Assembly: GCF_041435355.1 (NCBI RefSeq)
Contig: NZ_CP108442.1
Coordinates: forward strand, 2,232,001 to 2,296,000
Origin: Streptomyces sp. NBC_01276
GTDB lineage: Bacteria > Actinomycetota > Actinomycetes > Streptomycetales > Streptomycetaceae
Length of the DNA: 64,000 nt
Reading direction: 5' to 3'
Shown: piece by piece, positions 53,635 to 62,624 of the stretch
How the letters are laid out: each line of letters opens with the position of its first letter
Numbering within the stretch: position 1 is the first letter of the stretch
The notes under the pieces: generated by a model
The model's input: the letters and a program-made list of their open reading frames with translations, nothing else
Databases searched by the model: none
Told to the model about the DNA's origin: nothing
Made by a program: the position numbers and the translations under genes

Positions 53635-54792
53635 CTAGCGCAGCCCGGTGGAGCGGCGCAGGGCCGCCTGGAGCAGGAGGTCCACCAGCTCCTGGTACTC
53701 GATGCCCGACTCCTGCCACATCCGCGGGTACATGGAGATCGGCGTGAACCCGGGCATGGTGTTGATCTCGTTGATGACGAAGGTGCCGTCCTCGGTGAGG
53801 AAGAAGTCGGCGCGCACCAGGCCCTCGCAGGACGCGGCCTCGAAGGCCTCGATCGCGAGCCGCTGCACCTCGGCGGTCTGCTCCGGGGTGAGCGGGGCGG
53901 GCACGAGTCCGGCGGCGGAGTCGATGTACTTCGCCTCGAAGTCGTAGAAGTCGTGGCTGGAGACCGGCGGGATCTCGGCCGGGACGCTCGCGCGCGGCCC
54001 GTCCTCGAACTCCAGCACGCCGCACTCGATCTCGCGGCCGCGCAGCAGCGCCTCCACGATGACCTTCGGGTCGTGGCGGCGGGCCTCGTGGACGGCCGCT
54101 TCCAGACCGGAGGGGTCGTCGACCTTGGTGATGCCGATGGAGGAGCCGGCGCGGGCGGGCTTGATGAACAGCGGCCAGCCGTGCTCGCCCGCGAAGTCCA
54201 GGATCCTCGCCGTGGCGGCGGCCGGGTCGGCCTCCCACTCGCGGGGACGGATGGTCACGTACGGGCCGACCTTCAGCCCGAAGGAGGTGAACACCCGCTT
54301 CATGTAGTCCTTGTCCTGGCCGACGGCCGAGGCGAGGACGCCCGAACCGACGTAGGGGACCCCGGACAGCTCCAGGAGGCCCTGGAGGGTGCCGTCCTCG
54401 CCGTAGGGACCGTGCAGGACGGGGAAGACGACGTCGACCTCGCCCAGCGCCTTGGGGACGGCACCCGGCTCGGTGTAGACGACCTCGCGGCTGGCGGGGT
54501 CCACGGAGAGCACGACGGTGCCGTCCGGGGACTCCGCCAGCGTGTCCACGCTCGGGAGGGCGCGGTCCGCGATGGCCATGCGCTCGGGGTCGTCGGCGGT
54601 CAGGGCCCACCGGCCGTCCGTGGTGATGCCGATGGGCAGCACCTCGTACTTGGCACGGTCGATGGAGCGCAGCACCGCGCCCGCCGTGACGACCGAAATG
54701 GCGTGTTCCGAGCTGCGGCCGCCGAACACGACGGCCACGCGGGGCTTGCGGCCCTGCTGCTCAGGGGTCTGGGGGAGGTTCTCGCTGCTCAT
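53635..54792 (-). CDS. ddlA: D-alanine--D-alanine ligase
   Basis: 385 residues. Makes the D-Ala-D-Ala end of peptidoglycan precursors. Signatures: VAVVFGGRSSEHAISV, HGPYGEDGTLQGLLE, ATP-grasp loop FIKPARAGSSIGITKV, metal site INEINTMPGFTPISMYP. It contains the Phe/Tyr-type loop with EAKYIDS, suited to D-Ala rather than D-Lac. ATG at 54792 chosen (family start MSSENLPQ); an in-frame ATG at 54816 is possible. It follows gpsA and plsC. Confidence 0.95.
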   Translation of the reverse strand: MSSENLPQTPEQQGRKPRVAVVFGGRSSEHAISVVTAGAVLRSIDRAKYEVLPIGITTDGRWALTADDPERMAIADRALPSVDTLAESPDGTVVLSVDPASREVVYTEPGAVPKALGEVDVVFPVLHGPYGEDGTLQGLLELSGVPYVGSGVLASAVGQDKDYMKRVFTSFGLKVGPYVTIRPREWEADPAAATARILDFAGEHGWPLFIKPARAGSSIGITKVDDPSGLEAAVHEARRHDPKVIVEALLRGREIECGVLEFEDGPRASVPAEIPPVSSHDFYDFEAKYIDSAAGLVPAPLTPEQTAEVQRLAIEAFEAASCEGLVRADFFLTEDGTFVINEINTMPGFTPISMYPRMWQESGIEYQELVDLLLQAALRRSTGLR

Positions 54793-54831
54793 ATCGCCAC
54801 GAGGGTACCCGCTCATACGTCCGGAAAGGAC

Positions 54832-55842
54832 TCAGCGGCGTTCCGGTTTCGCGCTGCGCCCCATCAGTTCCTTCAGCGCGACCAGCGGGGGCTTGCCGTG
54901 GTGCACGATGTCGACCACCGTGTCGGTGATCGGCATGTCCACCCCGTACCGGCCGGCCAGATCCGCCACCGACTGGCAGGACTTGACGCCCTCGGCGGTC
55001 TGCCGGGTGACCGCGATGGTCTCCTCCAGGGTCATCCCGCGGCCCAGGTTGGTGCCGAAGGTGTGGTTCCGGGAGAGCGGCGAGGAGCAGGTGGCGACCA
55101 GGTCGCCGAGGCCCGCGAGGCCGGAGAAGGTGAGCGGGTCGGCGCCCATGGCGAGGCCCAGGCGGGTGGCTTCGGCCAGGCCGCGGGTGATGAGGGAGCC
55201 CTTGGTGTTGTCGCCCAGGCCCATGCCGTCCGCGATGCCGACGGCGAGGCCGATGACGTTCTTGACGGCGCCGCCGAGCTCGCAGCCGATGACGTCGGTG
55301 CTCGTGTACGGGCGGAAGTACGCGGTGTGGCAGGCGGCCTGGAGGCGCCGGGCCACGGCCTCGTCCACGCAGGCGACGACCGAGGCGGCGGGCTGGCGGG
55401 CGACGATCTCGCGGGCCAGGTTGGGCCCGGTGACCACGGCCACGCGCTCGGCGGGGACCTTGGCCACCTCTTCGATGACCTCGCTCATCCGCTTGGCGGT
55501 GCCGAGTTCGATGCCCTTCATCAGGGAGACGAGCACGGCGTCGGCGGGCAGCAGCGGGGCCCACGCGGCGAGGTTGGCGCGAAGGGTCTGCGAGGGGATG
55601 GCCAGGACGGCGAAGTCCGCGTCGCGGGCGGCCTCGGCCGCGTCGGTGGTGGCGCGGAGGTTCGCGGGCAGTTCGACGCCGGGGAAGTAGTCCGGGTTGG
55701 TCCGGCCGGTGTTGATGGCGTCGGCGAGCTCCTGGCGGCGGCCCCACAGGGTCACCTCGCAGCCGGCGTCGGCGAGCACCATGCCGAAGGCCGTGCCCCA
55801 GGAGCCCGTTCCGAAGACGGCCGCCTTCACGGTACGTGTCAC
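54832..55842 (-). CDS. gpsA: Glycerol-3-phosphate dehydrogenase [NAD(P)+] GpsA
   Basis: 336 residues. Supplies glycerol-3-phosphate for phospholipids. Nucleotide-binding motif AAVFGTGSWGTAFGMVL, then VTGPNLAREI, VKNVIGLAVGIADGMGLGDN and FSGLAGLGDLVATC. GTG at 55842 overlaps the plsC stop by 4 bp (GTGA), so the acyltransferase and dehydrogenase of lipid synthesis are coupled. Confidence 0.96.
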   Translation of the reverse strand: MTRTVKAAVFGTGSWGTAFGMVLADAGCEVTLWGRRQELADAINTGRTNPDYFPGVELPANLRATTDAAEAARDADFAVLAIPSQTLRANLAAWAPLLPADAVLVSLMKGIELGTAKRMSEVIEEVAKVPAERVAVVTGPNLAREIVARQPAASVVACVDEAVARRLQAACHTAYFRPYTSTDVIGCELGGAVKNVIGLAVGIADGMGLGDNTKGSLITRGLAEATRLGLAMGADPLTFSGLAGLGDLVATCSSPLSRNHTFGTNLGRGMTLEETIAVTRQTAEGVKSCQSVADLAGRYGVDMPITDTVVDIVHHGKPPLVALKELMGRSAKPERR

Positions 55843-56591
55843 TTGTCGCCCTCCCCCGCGGCATTCCGCCGCTGCTCCGCCCTGGCCTTGCGGTGGTCGT
55901 ACGGCTGCGCGGGCGCGGTCTGCCCGCGCAGTTCCTCCAGGAGCCCGGTGATGTCGGCCATGATGGCCTCGGTGGCCCCCTTGAGGACGTCCGGAGTGGG
56001 TTCCCGGTCGTAGTAGGCCGAGAGGTCCACGGGCGGTCCCGCGAGCACCTGGAGGGTCTTGCGGGGGAACAGGCGGACCTTGTTCTCCTTGGCGTAGGGC
56101 GGCATCGCGAGGTTCGCGCCCCACTGGGCCACCGGAATGACCGGGGCCTTGGTGATCAGCGCCACGCGGGCGACACCGGTCTTGCCGGCCATCGGCCACA
56201 TCTCGGGATCACGGGTGAGGGTGCCCTCCGGGTAAAAGGCCACGCATTCTCCGCGCTCGACGGCGTCGACGGCCGCCCGGAATGCGTCCAGGGCGTTCGT
56301 GGTCTCCCGGTAGACGGGGATCTGCCCGGAGCCGTGGAGGATCATGCCGACAAAAGGCACCTTGAAGAGTCCGGCCTTGGCGAGCAATCGGGGCACCCGG
56401 CCGGTGTTGTACTGGAAGTGCGCGTAGGAGAGCGGGTCCAGATACGAGTTGTGATTGACGGCGGTGATAAATCCGCCATCAGCCGGAATGTGCTCCATTC
56501 CCCGCCAGTCCCGCTTGAAGAGCACTACCAGCGGCGGTTTTGCTATGACCGCCGCCAGGCGGTACCAGAAGCCGATTCTGCGGCGGGACAC
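55839..56591 (-). CDS. plsC: 1-acyl-glycerol-3-phosphate acyltransferase (PlsC family)
   Basis: 250 residues. Motif I AVNHNSYLDPLSYAHF has the HX4D site, motif III is AFYPEGTLTRDPEMWP, and motif IV PVIPVAQWGAN. A hydrophobic N-terminal stretch precedes motif I. GTG at 56591 (AGGAAGG upstream). Members of this actinobacterial group are often a second plsC; substrate not proven. Coupled to gpsA, with ddlA downstream. Confidence 0.9.
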   Translation of the reverse strand: MSRRRIGFWYRLAAVIAKPPLVVLFKRDWRGMEHIPADGGFITAVNHNSYLDPLSYAHFQYNTGRVPRLLAKAGLFKVPFVGMILHGSGQIPVYRETTNALDAFRAAVDAVERGECVAFYPEGTLTRDPEMWPMAGKTGVARVALITKAPVIPVAQWGANLAMPPYAKENKVRLFPRKTLQVLAGPPVDLSAYYDREPTPDVLKGATEAIMADITGLLEELRGQTAPAQPYDHRKARAEQRRNAAGEGDK

Positions 56592-56822
56592 TCGGACACC
56601 TTCCTCTAGGACCGGTGCGTGGCGTGGGCACCTTGCGGGCCGGACAAGTGTCGCTTCGGGTCCGGTCCCTGTCGAGGACACCGTACGCCCCGCTCGCACC
56701 ACCGGGCCCCCCTGTTGCCGGTCGGAGGCGACAATGGGCCGACCGGGGGCCGGGCGACGGCCCGCCGATGGCCGGGGCGGGTGCGGGAGCGCACCGGAGG
56801 GAAGGGGTCCGTCACGAACGCC

Positions 56823-57638
56823 GTGTGGAGTCTGGTGATGCCGCTGAAGCCCTTGGCACTGGCCAAGAGCCGTCTGGCGGCGGCCGTCGGCGCGTCCCGT
56901 CCGGGGCTGGCGCTGGCCTTCGCCCAGGACACCGTGGCCGGGGCCCTGGCCTGCACCTCGGTCGCGGATGTGGTGGTCGTCACGGACGACGTCCTGGCGG
57001 GTGCGGAACTGGCCAGGCTGGGTGCGCGGATCCTTCCCGACGCCCCGGGGGCCGGGCTCAACGCCGCCCTGGACCACGGGGCGCGGGCGGTGCGCGCGGG
57101 GCGGCCCGGGACCGCGGTGGCGGCGATCAACGCGGACCTGCCCGCCCTGCGGCCACCGGAATTGCTACGCGTGCTCGATACCGCCACGGCATTTCCCCGG
57201 GCATTTCTGGCGGATGCGGCCGGAATCGGTACCACGCTGCTTTGCGCCGGCCCGGACGTGGAATTGGCCCCCTCGTTCGGCGGCCCCTCCCGGGCCCGTC
57301 ATTCGGCCTCGGGGGCGGTGGAAATCTCGCTGGCGGACGTCGAGAGCGTCCGCCGGGACGTGGACACCGCGGCGGACCTGCGTACGGCCCTCGCCCTCGG
57401 CGTGGGCCGGCACACGGCCCGATACAGTGCCCGTATGCAGGCGACCGCGTACACGTACGACTCCCGGACCCACAGCGGCAGTGTGCTGCTGGACGACGGC
57501 ACCCCGGTGCCCTTCGAGGCCGCGGCCTTCGAGGCGGGCGGCCTGCTGCTGCTGCGCCCGGGGCAGCGCGTACGGATCGAGACGGACGGCGAGGGCCCGG
57601 CCCTGCGCATCACCCTGGTCACCCTGCAGACCTTCTGA
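56823..57638 (+). CDS. cofC: 2-phospho-L-lactate guanylyltransferase CofC with a C-terminal small domain
   Basis: 271 residues. CofC (FbiD) starts the side chain of coenzyme F420. The first ~204 residues are CofC: SLVMPLKPLALAKSRL, FAQDTVAGALA, INADLPALRPPELL and GIGTTLLCAG. After VGRHTARYSAR follows a 67-residue domain starting MQATAYTYD, with HSGSVLLDDGTPVPFE and LLRPGQRVRIETDG, resembling small cold-shock-like or OB-type proteins. GTG at 56823; GGAGGGAAGGGG lies ~15 nt before it, rather far. Confidence 0.85.
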   Translation: MWSLVMPLKPLALAKSRLAAAVGASRPGLALAFAQDTVAGALACTSVADVVVVTDDVLAGAELARLGARILPDAPGAGLNAALDHGARAVRAGRPGTAVAAINADLPALRPPELLRVLDTATAFPRAFLADAAGIGTTLLCAGPDVELAPSFGGPSRARHSASGAVEISLADVESVRRDVDTAADLRTALALGVGRHTARYSARMQATAYTYDSRTHSGSVLLDDGTPVPFEAAAFEAGGLLLLRPGQRVRIETDGEGPALRITLVTLQTF

Positions 57639-57680
57639 CCTGCGCAAACCCCGGGCGAGTGGCCCGGGACCACGCACCGC

Positions 57681-57713
57681 GGGCCGGCTTCCCCCTGGTG
57701 GGGAAACCGGCCC
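57681..57713. terminator. Bidirectional terminator between cofC and hupS
   Basis: GGGCCGGCTTCCCC at 57681-57694 pairs with GGGGAAACCGGCCC at 57700-57713 with one mismatch, loop of 5 nt, between convergent genes. Confidence 0.75.
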
Positions 57714-57734
57714 GGCGTGTGTGACTCGTGCCCC

Positions 57735-58424
57735 TTACTTCTTGCGGGCGGTGGTCTTCTTCGCGGTGGTCTTGCGCGCCGTCGCCTTCTTCGTGGCGGG
57801 CGCCTTGGTCGCCGGAGCAGCCTTCTTGGCCGCCGGGGCGGTCTTCTTGGCGGCGGCCGTGGTCTTCTTCGCCGCGGTCGCCTTGACGGCGGTGGTCTTC
57901 TTGGCCGCCGGCGCGGCCTTCTTGGCCACCGCGGTCGTCTTCTTCGCCGTCGCGGTGGTCTTCTTGGCGGCGGTCTTCTTCACGGTCGCCGCGGTCTTCT
58001 TCGCGACCGTGGTCTTGGCCGCCGCCTTCCTGGCGGTGGTGGCCTTCTTGGCCGCGGCCTTCTTGACCGTCGCGGACGCCGAGGCACCGCCGGACAGGCT
58101 GCCCTTCGGCGCCTTCTTCACCGACACCTCGCCGCCCTTGGGGAGCTTCTTGGTGCCGCTGACCAGGTCCTTGAAGCCCTGACCCGCACGGAAACGGGGA
58201 ACCGAGGTCTTCTTGACCCGGACGCGCTCACCCGTCTGCGGGTTGCGGGCGTAGCGGGCGGGCCGCTCCACCTTCTCGAACGAGCCGAAGCCCGTGACCG
58301 AGACCCGGTCGCCCGCGACGACCGCGCGGACGATCGCGTCGAGTACCGCGTCGACAGCGTCCGCGGCCTGCTGGCGGCCGCCAACCTTGTCGGCAATCGC
58401 TTCTACGAGCTGCGCCTTGTTCAC
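57735..58424 (-). CDS. hupS: HU-family nucleoid protein with H1-like Lys/Ala-rich tail (HupS)
   Basis: 229 residues. N-terminal HU domain (residues 1-~95): NKAQLVEAIADKVGG, VSVTGFGSFEKVERPARYAR, RFRAGQGFKDLVSG. A ~130-residue tail of KKA/KKT-type repeats follows, like eukaryotic histone H1. In S. coelicolor HupS is enriched in spores and helps protect and compact the chromosome. GTG at 58424 with GGGGAAGAC upstream. It fits with whiG, nsdA and smc as sporulation-linked chromosome biology in this window. Confidence 0.94.
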   Translation of the reverse strand: MNKAQLVEAIADKVGGRQQAADAVDAVLDAIVRAVVAGDRVSVTGFGSFEKVERPARYARNPQTGERVRVKKTSVPRFRAGQGFKDLVSGTKKLPKGGEVSVKKAPKGSLSGGASASATVKKAAAKKATTARKAAAKTTVAKKTAATVKKTAAKKTTATAKKTTAVAKKAAPAAKKTTAVKATAAKKTTAAAKKTAPAAKKAAPATKAPATKKATARKTTAKKTTARKK

Positions 58425-58568
58425 GTCTTCCCCTTCGGAGACTTCGCCAGAACGAATGTGTTCAAGCTTATTTCGCACGTTAGGCGGATATATACCGCAA
58501 ATCAAACACGAAACGGGCTAATCACCCTAGTGCCGCAACGATGCAGGCCGTTACGGAGTTCCTTCGCA

Positions 58569-58796
58569 TCAGTCGCCTTCAGGGAATCGACCCTCGTCGA
58601 GGTCCTTCATCAACCTGTCCAGGCGCCTTGCCGCATCGACGAGATCGTGCTTCGACGCCGCAGTGACGACCAACAGCTTCCGGGACAGCGCCATCCTTAC
58701 GCCCTCCGGGACTTGCAGTGTGCGCACCCTTGCGTGTGCTTCTTTCAACCGGTCCGCGACGAGTTCGTAGAGGTGCAGTTGACTGTCGCGTTCCAT
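58569..58796 (-). CDS. Small conserved protein of unknown function
   Basis: 75 residues from ATG 58796 (MERDSQLHLYELVADRLKEA). Predicted mostly helical, basic in the middle (GVRMALSRKLLVVTAASKHD) and acidic at the end. No recognised domain or membrane segment, and no good ribosome-binding site. It lies between leuD and hupS on the same strand; an in-frame extension to 58901 overlaps the leuD terminator and is unlikely. Confidence 0.65.
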   Translation of the reverse strand: MERDSQLHLYELVADRLKEAHARVRTLQVPEGVRMALSRKLLVVTAASKHDLVDAARRLDRLMKDLDEGRFPEGD

Positions 58797-58851
58797 GCAC
58801 AGATTGTGCCATCTGGGGCGAGTTGTCGCCTCACGGGGCCTCAACATACGG

Positions 58852-58883
58852 CTGTGCCCCCCGCCGGAAGGCGGGGGGCACAG
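58852..58883 (-). terminator. Terminator of leuCD
   Basis: Perfect 14-bp stem CTGTGCCCCCCGCC, arms 58852-58865 and 58870-58883, loop GGAA, 50 nt after the leuD stop on the minus strand. Confidence 0.8.
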
Positions 58884-58933
58884 TGTTGCCGATGTGATCA
58901 CCCAAGGGTGAATAAGCGCTGATCAGGCAGGAA

Positions 58934-59527
58934 TCAAGCCCGAATCGTGCGGGGCTTGAAGGCCGGGCGGGTGCTTTCGTAAGCGTCGATGTCCGCTTCG
59001 TTCTGAAGGGTGAGCGAGATGTCGTCCAGCCCCTCCAGCAGACGCCAGCGGGCGTTGTCGTCGAGTTCGAACTCGGCCTCGACGCCCTCGGCTCGGACCT
59101 TGCGGTCCACCAGGTCGACGGTGATTTCGGCGGTGGGGTCGGCCTCGGTCAGCTCCCAGAGCCGCTCGACGGTCTCCTGGGGCAGGACGACCGTCAGCAG
59201 ACCGTTCTTCAGCGAGTTGCCGCGGAAGATGTCGGCGAAGCGCGAGGAGATGACGGTCTTGAAGCCGAAGTTCTGCAGGGCCCAGACGGCGTGCTCGCGC
59301 GAGGAACCGGTGCCGAAGTCGGGACCGGCGACCAGCACCGTGGCACCGGCGCGCTCCGGACGGTTCGTGACGAACTCCGGGTCCTTGCGCCAGGCCTCGA
59401 AGAGCCCGTCCTCGAACCCGTCGCGGGTGATCTTCTTCAGCCAGTGGGCCGGGATGATCTGGTCGGTGTCGACGTTGCTGCGGCGCAGCGGGACGGCCCG
59501 GCCGGTGTGGGTGGTGAAGGCTTCCAT
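58934..59527 (-). CDS. leuD: 3-isopropylmalate dehydratase small subunit LeuD
   Basis: 197 residues. With LeuC it isomerises isopropylmalate in leucine synthesis. Signatures: [34 protein letters not shown] and [14 protein letters not shown]. It starts 3 bp after the leuC stop. The NdgR regulator lies beyond leuC in divergent orientation. Confidence 0.96.
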   Translation of the reverse strand: MEAFTTHTGRAVPLRRSNVDTDQIIPAHWLKKITRDGFEDGLFEAWRKDPEFVTNRPERAGATVLVAGPDFGTGSSREHAVWALQNFGFKTVISSRFADIFRGNSLKNGLLTVVLPQETVERLWELTEADPTAEITVDLVDRKVRAEGVEAEFELDDNARWRLLEGLDDISLTLQNEADIDAYESTRPAFKPRTIRA

Positions 59528-59530
59528 GGT

Positions 59531-60955
59531 TCAGACTCCGGCGGTCGCGGTGGCGTCGGACAGGTCGGCGGGCGAGGCCAGGTGGCCCAGCACCGCGGTG
59601 GCGGCGGCCACCTGCGGGGAGACCAGGTGGGTCCGCCCGCCCTTGCCCTGCCGGCCTTCGAAGTTGCGGTTGGAGGTGGACGCGGAACGCTCACCAGGAG
59701 CCAGTTGGTCGGGGTTCATGCCCAGGCACATCGAGCAGCCCGCGTGCCGCCATTCGGCGCCGGCGTCCTTGAAGACCTTGTCCAGGCCCTCTTCCACGGC
59801 CTGGAGGGCGACCCGGACCGAGCCCGGGACGACCAGCATCCGTACGCCGTCGGCGACTTTGCGGCCCCCGATGATCCCGGCGACGGCCCGCAGGTCCTCG
59901 ATGCGGCCGTTGGTGCAGGAACCTACGAAGACCGTGTCGACACGGATCTCGCGCAGCGGCTGCCCGGCGGTCAACCCCATGTACTCCAGGGCCTTTTCGG
60001 CGGCCAGGCGCTCCGAAGCGTCCTCGTACGAAGCCGGGTCGGGGACGGCGGCCGACAGCGGCGCGCCCTGGCCCGGGTTGGTGCCCCAGGTGACGAACGG
60101 GGACAGCGAAGCGCCGTCGATGACGACCTCCGCGTCGAAGACCGCGTCCTCATCGGTGCGCAGCGTCTCCCAGTACGCGACCGCCGCGTCCCAGTCCTCG
60201 CCCACGGGGGCGTGGTCACGGCCCTGGAGGTAGTCGAAGGTGGTCCGGTCGGGGGCGATCATGCCCGCGCGGGCGCCGGCCTCGATCGACATGTTGCAGA
60301 TGGTCATGCGGGCTTCCATCGACAGCTTCTCGACGGCCTCGCCGCGGTACTCCAGGATGTAGCCCTGGCCGCCGCCGGTGCCGATCTTGGCGATGATCGC
60401 CAGGATCAGGTCCTTCGCGGTGACGCCCTCGGCCAGCTCGCCGGTGACGGTGATCGCCATCGTCTTCGGGCGGGCCAGCGGCAGCGTCTGGGTGGCCAGC
60501 ACGTGCTCGACCTGGCTGGTGCCGATGCCGAAGGCCAGCGCGCCGAAGGCGCCGTGGGTGGAGGTGTGCGAGTCGCCGCAGACCACCGTGGTGCCGGGCT
60601 GGGTCAGGCCCAGCTGCGGTCCCACGACGTGGACGACACCCTGCTCCACGTCACCCAGCGAGTGCAGACGGACACCGAACTCGGCGCAGTTCGCCCGCAG
60701 CGTCTCCAGCTGGGCGCGGGAGACCGGGTCCGCGATCGGCTTGTCGATGTCGAGCGTGGGGGTGTTGTGGTCCTCGGTCGCGATGGTGAGGTCGAGGCGT
60801 CGGACCTTGCGGCCGGCCTGACGCAGGCCTTCGAAGGCCTGCGGGCTGGTCACCTCGTGCAGCAGGTGGAGATCAATGAAGAGGAGATCGGGCTCGCCCT
60901 CGGCGCGCCGGACGACGTGGTCGTCCCAGACCTTCTCCGCGAGTGTCCTACCCAT
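59531..60955 (-). CDS. leuC: 3-isopropylmalate dehydratase large subunit LeuC
   Basis: 474 residues. Aconitase-like; the [4Fe-4S] ligands are in [11 protein letters not shown] and in [11 protein letters not shown]. Other signatures: [20 protein letters not shown] and [24 protein letters not shown] at 60955 chosen: family starts M-G-R-T-L-A-E-K. An open frame continues far upstream through the ndgR and tRNA regions, but that is not coding. Known target of NdgR in S. coelicolor. Confidence 0.96.
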   Translation of the reverse strand: MGRTLAEKVWDDHVVRRAEGEPDLLFIDLHLLHEVTSPQAFEGLRQAGRKVRRLDLTIATEDHNTPTLDIDKPIADPVSRAQLETLRANCAEFGVRLHSLGDVEQGVVHVVGPQLGLTQPGTTVVCGDSHTSTHGAFGALAFGIGTSQVEHVLATQTLPLARPKTMAITVTGELAEGVTAKDLILAIIAKIGTGGGQGYILEYRGEAVEKLSMEARMTICNMSIEAGARAGMIAPDRTTFDYLQGRDHAPVGEDWDAAVAYWETLRTDEDAVFDAEVVIDGASLSPFVTWGTNPGQGAPLSAAVPDPASYEDASERLAAEKALEYMGLTAGQPLREIRVDTVFVGSCTNGRIEDLRAVAGIIGGRKVADGVRMLVVPGSVRVALQAVEEGLDKVFKDAGAEWRHAGCSMCLGMNPDQLAPGERSASTSNRNFEGRQGKGGRTHLVSPQVAAATAVLGHLASPADLSDATATAGV

Positions 60956-61110
60956 CGCTTTCCCTCCGGCCGGCCGGTTGGGCCGGCGCTTATTAGAGAT
61001 CTGTAGCGCCTGATCGCCCGCTACCCCACAGTGCGGAACGACGGCTCGGACCCAGTGGTTCGTGGACCCGCACATACAGACTCGCTGGTTCTTGGAAAAA
61101 TTGAACTTGC

Positions 61111-61127
61111 GTTTCACAGTGTGAGAC
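61111..61127. promoter_or_regulatory. Candidate NdgR operator with leaderless ndgR promoter
   Basis: GTTTCACAGTGTGAGAC is a near-perfect palindrome. It lies between TTGCGT (61107-61112) and GAATAT (61130-61135), spaced 17 bp; transcription would start at about the ndgR ATG (61142), which has no ribosome-binding site. Confidence 0.55.
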
Positions 61128-61141
61128 GTGAATATCGTTTC

Positions 61142-61858
61142 ATGGACAACTCTAGCGGCGTCGGCGTTCTCGACAAGGCAGCTCTGGTACTGAGCGCACT
61201 GGAGTCCGGTCCGGCCACCCTCGCCGGGCTGGTCGCGGCGACAGGGCTCGCACGACCCACGGCACATCGCCTTGCCGTGGCACTGGAACACCACCGGATG
61301 GTGGCGAGGGACATGCAGGGCCGGTTCATCCTCGGTCCGCGGCTGGCAGAGCTTGCCGCCGCGGCCGGCGAGGACCGCCTGCTGGCGACGGCCGGACCGG
61401 TGCTCACGCACCTCCGTGACGTGACGGGCGAGAGCGCGCAGCTCTACCGTCGTCAGGGCGACATGCGCATCTGCGTGGCGGCCGCCGAGCGGCTGTCGGG
61501 CCTGCGGGACACCGTCCCGGTGGGCTCCACGCTCCCCATGAAGGCCGGATCGGCCGCACAGATCCTGATGGCCTGGGAGGAGCCCGAACGGCTCCACCGG
61601 GGCCTGCAGGGCGCGCGCTTCACGGCCACGGCCCTGTCCGGCGTACGGCGCCGCGGCTGGGCCCAGTCGATCGGCGAGCGGGAGCCCGGCGTGGCCTCCG
61701 TCTCGGCGCCGGTGCGCGGGCCGTCGAACCGCGTGGTGGCCTCCGTATCGGTCTCCGGGCCGATCGAGCGCCTGACCCGGCACCCCGGGCGCATGCACGC
61801 CCAGGCCGTCATCGACGCGGCCGCCCGTCTGACGGAGGCCCTGCGCCGCTCCGGCTGA
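61142..61858 (+). CDS. ndgR: IclR-family regulator NdgR
   Basis: 238 residues, the NdgR length. IclR helix-turn-helix [23 protein letters not shown], then the effector domain with [15 protein letters not shown] and [22 protein letters not shown]. NdgR controls leucine and other amino-acid genes in Streptomyces, including leuCD, which lies divergently next to it. ATG at 61142; the lack of a ribosome-binding site suggests a leaderless message. Confidence 0.94.
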   Translation: MDNSSGVGVLDKAALVLSALESGPATLAGLVAATGLARPTAHRLAVALEHHRMVARDMQGRFILGPRLAELAAAAGEDRLLATAGPVLTHLRDVTGESAQLYRRQGDMRICVAAAERLSGLRDTVPVGSTLPMKAGSAAQILMAWEEPERLHRGLQGARFTATALSGVRRRGWAQSIGEREPGVASVSAPVRGPSNRVVASVSVSGPIERLTRHPGRMHAQAVIDAAARLTEALRRSG

Positions 61859-62000
61859 GCACCTCCCCGGCCGCAGACCTCCACCGCCAACCCCCCGGGT
61901 CCGGGGGCGCGAACGACGCCGCACACGTCCGAACTCGCGCCTCCGGGCCCGTACTTGTATGCCGGGCCGGTCCACTCGGGCTTCCGGCCGGACACAGCGA

Positions 62001-62033
62001 AGAGGCCCTCCGCGATGAACGCGGAGGGCCTCT
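62001..62033 (-). terminator. Terminator of the tRNA cluster
   Basis: Perfect 14-bp stem AGAGGCCCTCCGCG, arms 62001-62014 and 62020-62033, loop ATGAA, 9 nt past the last tRNA-Glu on the minus strand. It may also end ndgR transcripts. Confidence 0.8.
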
Positions 62034-62041
62034 CCTGTACG

Positions 62042-62114
62042 TACCCCCGACCGGATTCGAACCGGCGCTACCGCCTTGAGAGGGCGGCGTGCTAGGCCGC
62101 TACACAACGGGGGC
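62042..62114 (-). tRNA. tRNA-Glu (anticodon CUC), copy 1
   Basis: 73 nt. Acceptor stem GCCCCCG with CGGGGGT, T-loop GTTCGAATC, anticodon loop CTCTCAA with CUC. Identical in sequence to the two other tRNA-Glu copies. CCA is not encoded. Confidence 0.95.
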
Positions 62115-62135
62115 TAGCTTTACTGCGGTACTGCG

Positions 62136-62207
62136 CTGGGCTACCAGGACTCGAACCTAGAATAAGGGAACCAGAAACCCTCGTGTTGCCAATTACACTA
62201 TAGCCCA
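62136..62207 (-). tRNA. tRNA-Gln (anticodon CUG), copy 1
   Basis: 72 nt. Acceptor TGGGCTA with TAGCCCA, anticodon loop with CUG in GTTTCTGGTTC, T-loop GTTCGAGTC. CCA not encoded. Confidence 0.95.
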
Positions 62208-62232
62208 ATGGTCTAGACCAGCCAGACCTTGG

Positions 62233-62305
62233 TACCCCCGACCGGATTCGAACCGGCGCTACCGCCTTGAGAGGGCGGCGTGCTAGGCCGCTACACAACG
62301 GGGGC
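62233..62305 (-). tRNA. tRNA-Glu (anticodon CUC), copy 2
   Basis: 73 nt, identical to copy 1 over the whole gene. Confidence 0.95.
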
Positions 62306-62366
62306 CCTAGCGATCCTGCATCAAGACGTCCGGGTGCGACCCTGGAGATCTCGCGGGAAGGATCTG

Positions 62367-62439
62367 TACCCCCGACCGGATTCGAACCGGCGCTACCGCC
62401 TTGAGAGGGCGGCGTGCTAGGCCGCTACACAACGGGGGC
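62367..62439 (-). tRNA. tRNA-Glu (anticodon CUC), copy 3
   Basis: 73 nt, identical to copies 1 and 2. Confidence 0.95.
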
Positions 62440-62466
62440 AAAGCACTGCGTTACTACTGCACTGCG

Positions 62467-62538
62467 CTGGGCTACCAGGACTCGAACCTAGAATAAGGGA
62501 ACCAGAAACCCTCGTGTTGCCAATTACACTATAGCCCA
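62467..62538 (-). tRNA. tRNA-Gln (anticodon CUG), copy 2
   Basis: 72 nt, identical to the other tRNA-Gln. It is the first gene of the cluster in transcription order (Gln-Glu-Glu-Gln-Glu). Confidence 0.95.
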
Positions 62539-62624
62539 CCGAACTTCAACCCCCTGGGGGGCTTTCGTTTGGTTAGCGCCTCCGTTCCGACCTTTCGGCC
62601 CGCTCCGGCGGCGCAGAAAGAACA

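Noticed and set aside
57735..58040. Repetitive hupS 3' end considered as an assembly artefact
   Set aside because: Lys/Ala-rich H1-like tails are a known trait of this HU type, and the frame is intact to a proper stop before a terminator.
60956..62107. Open frame extending leuC upstream into ndgR and tRNA genes
   Set aside because: LeuC homology begins at ATG 60955; the extension crosses a promoter region, ndgR in antisense and a tRNA.
62042..62538. Regularly repeated sequence that could suggest a CRISPR array
   Set aside because: The repeats are 72-73 nt, fold as tRNAs with CUC and CUG anticodons and alternate between two types; no cas genes are near.
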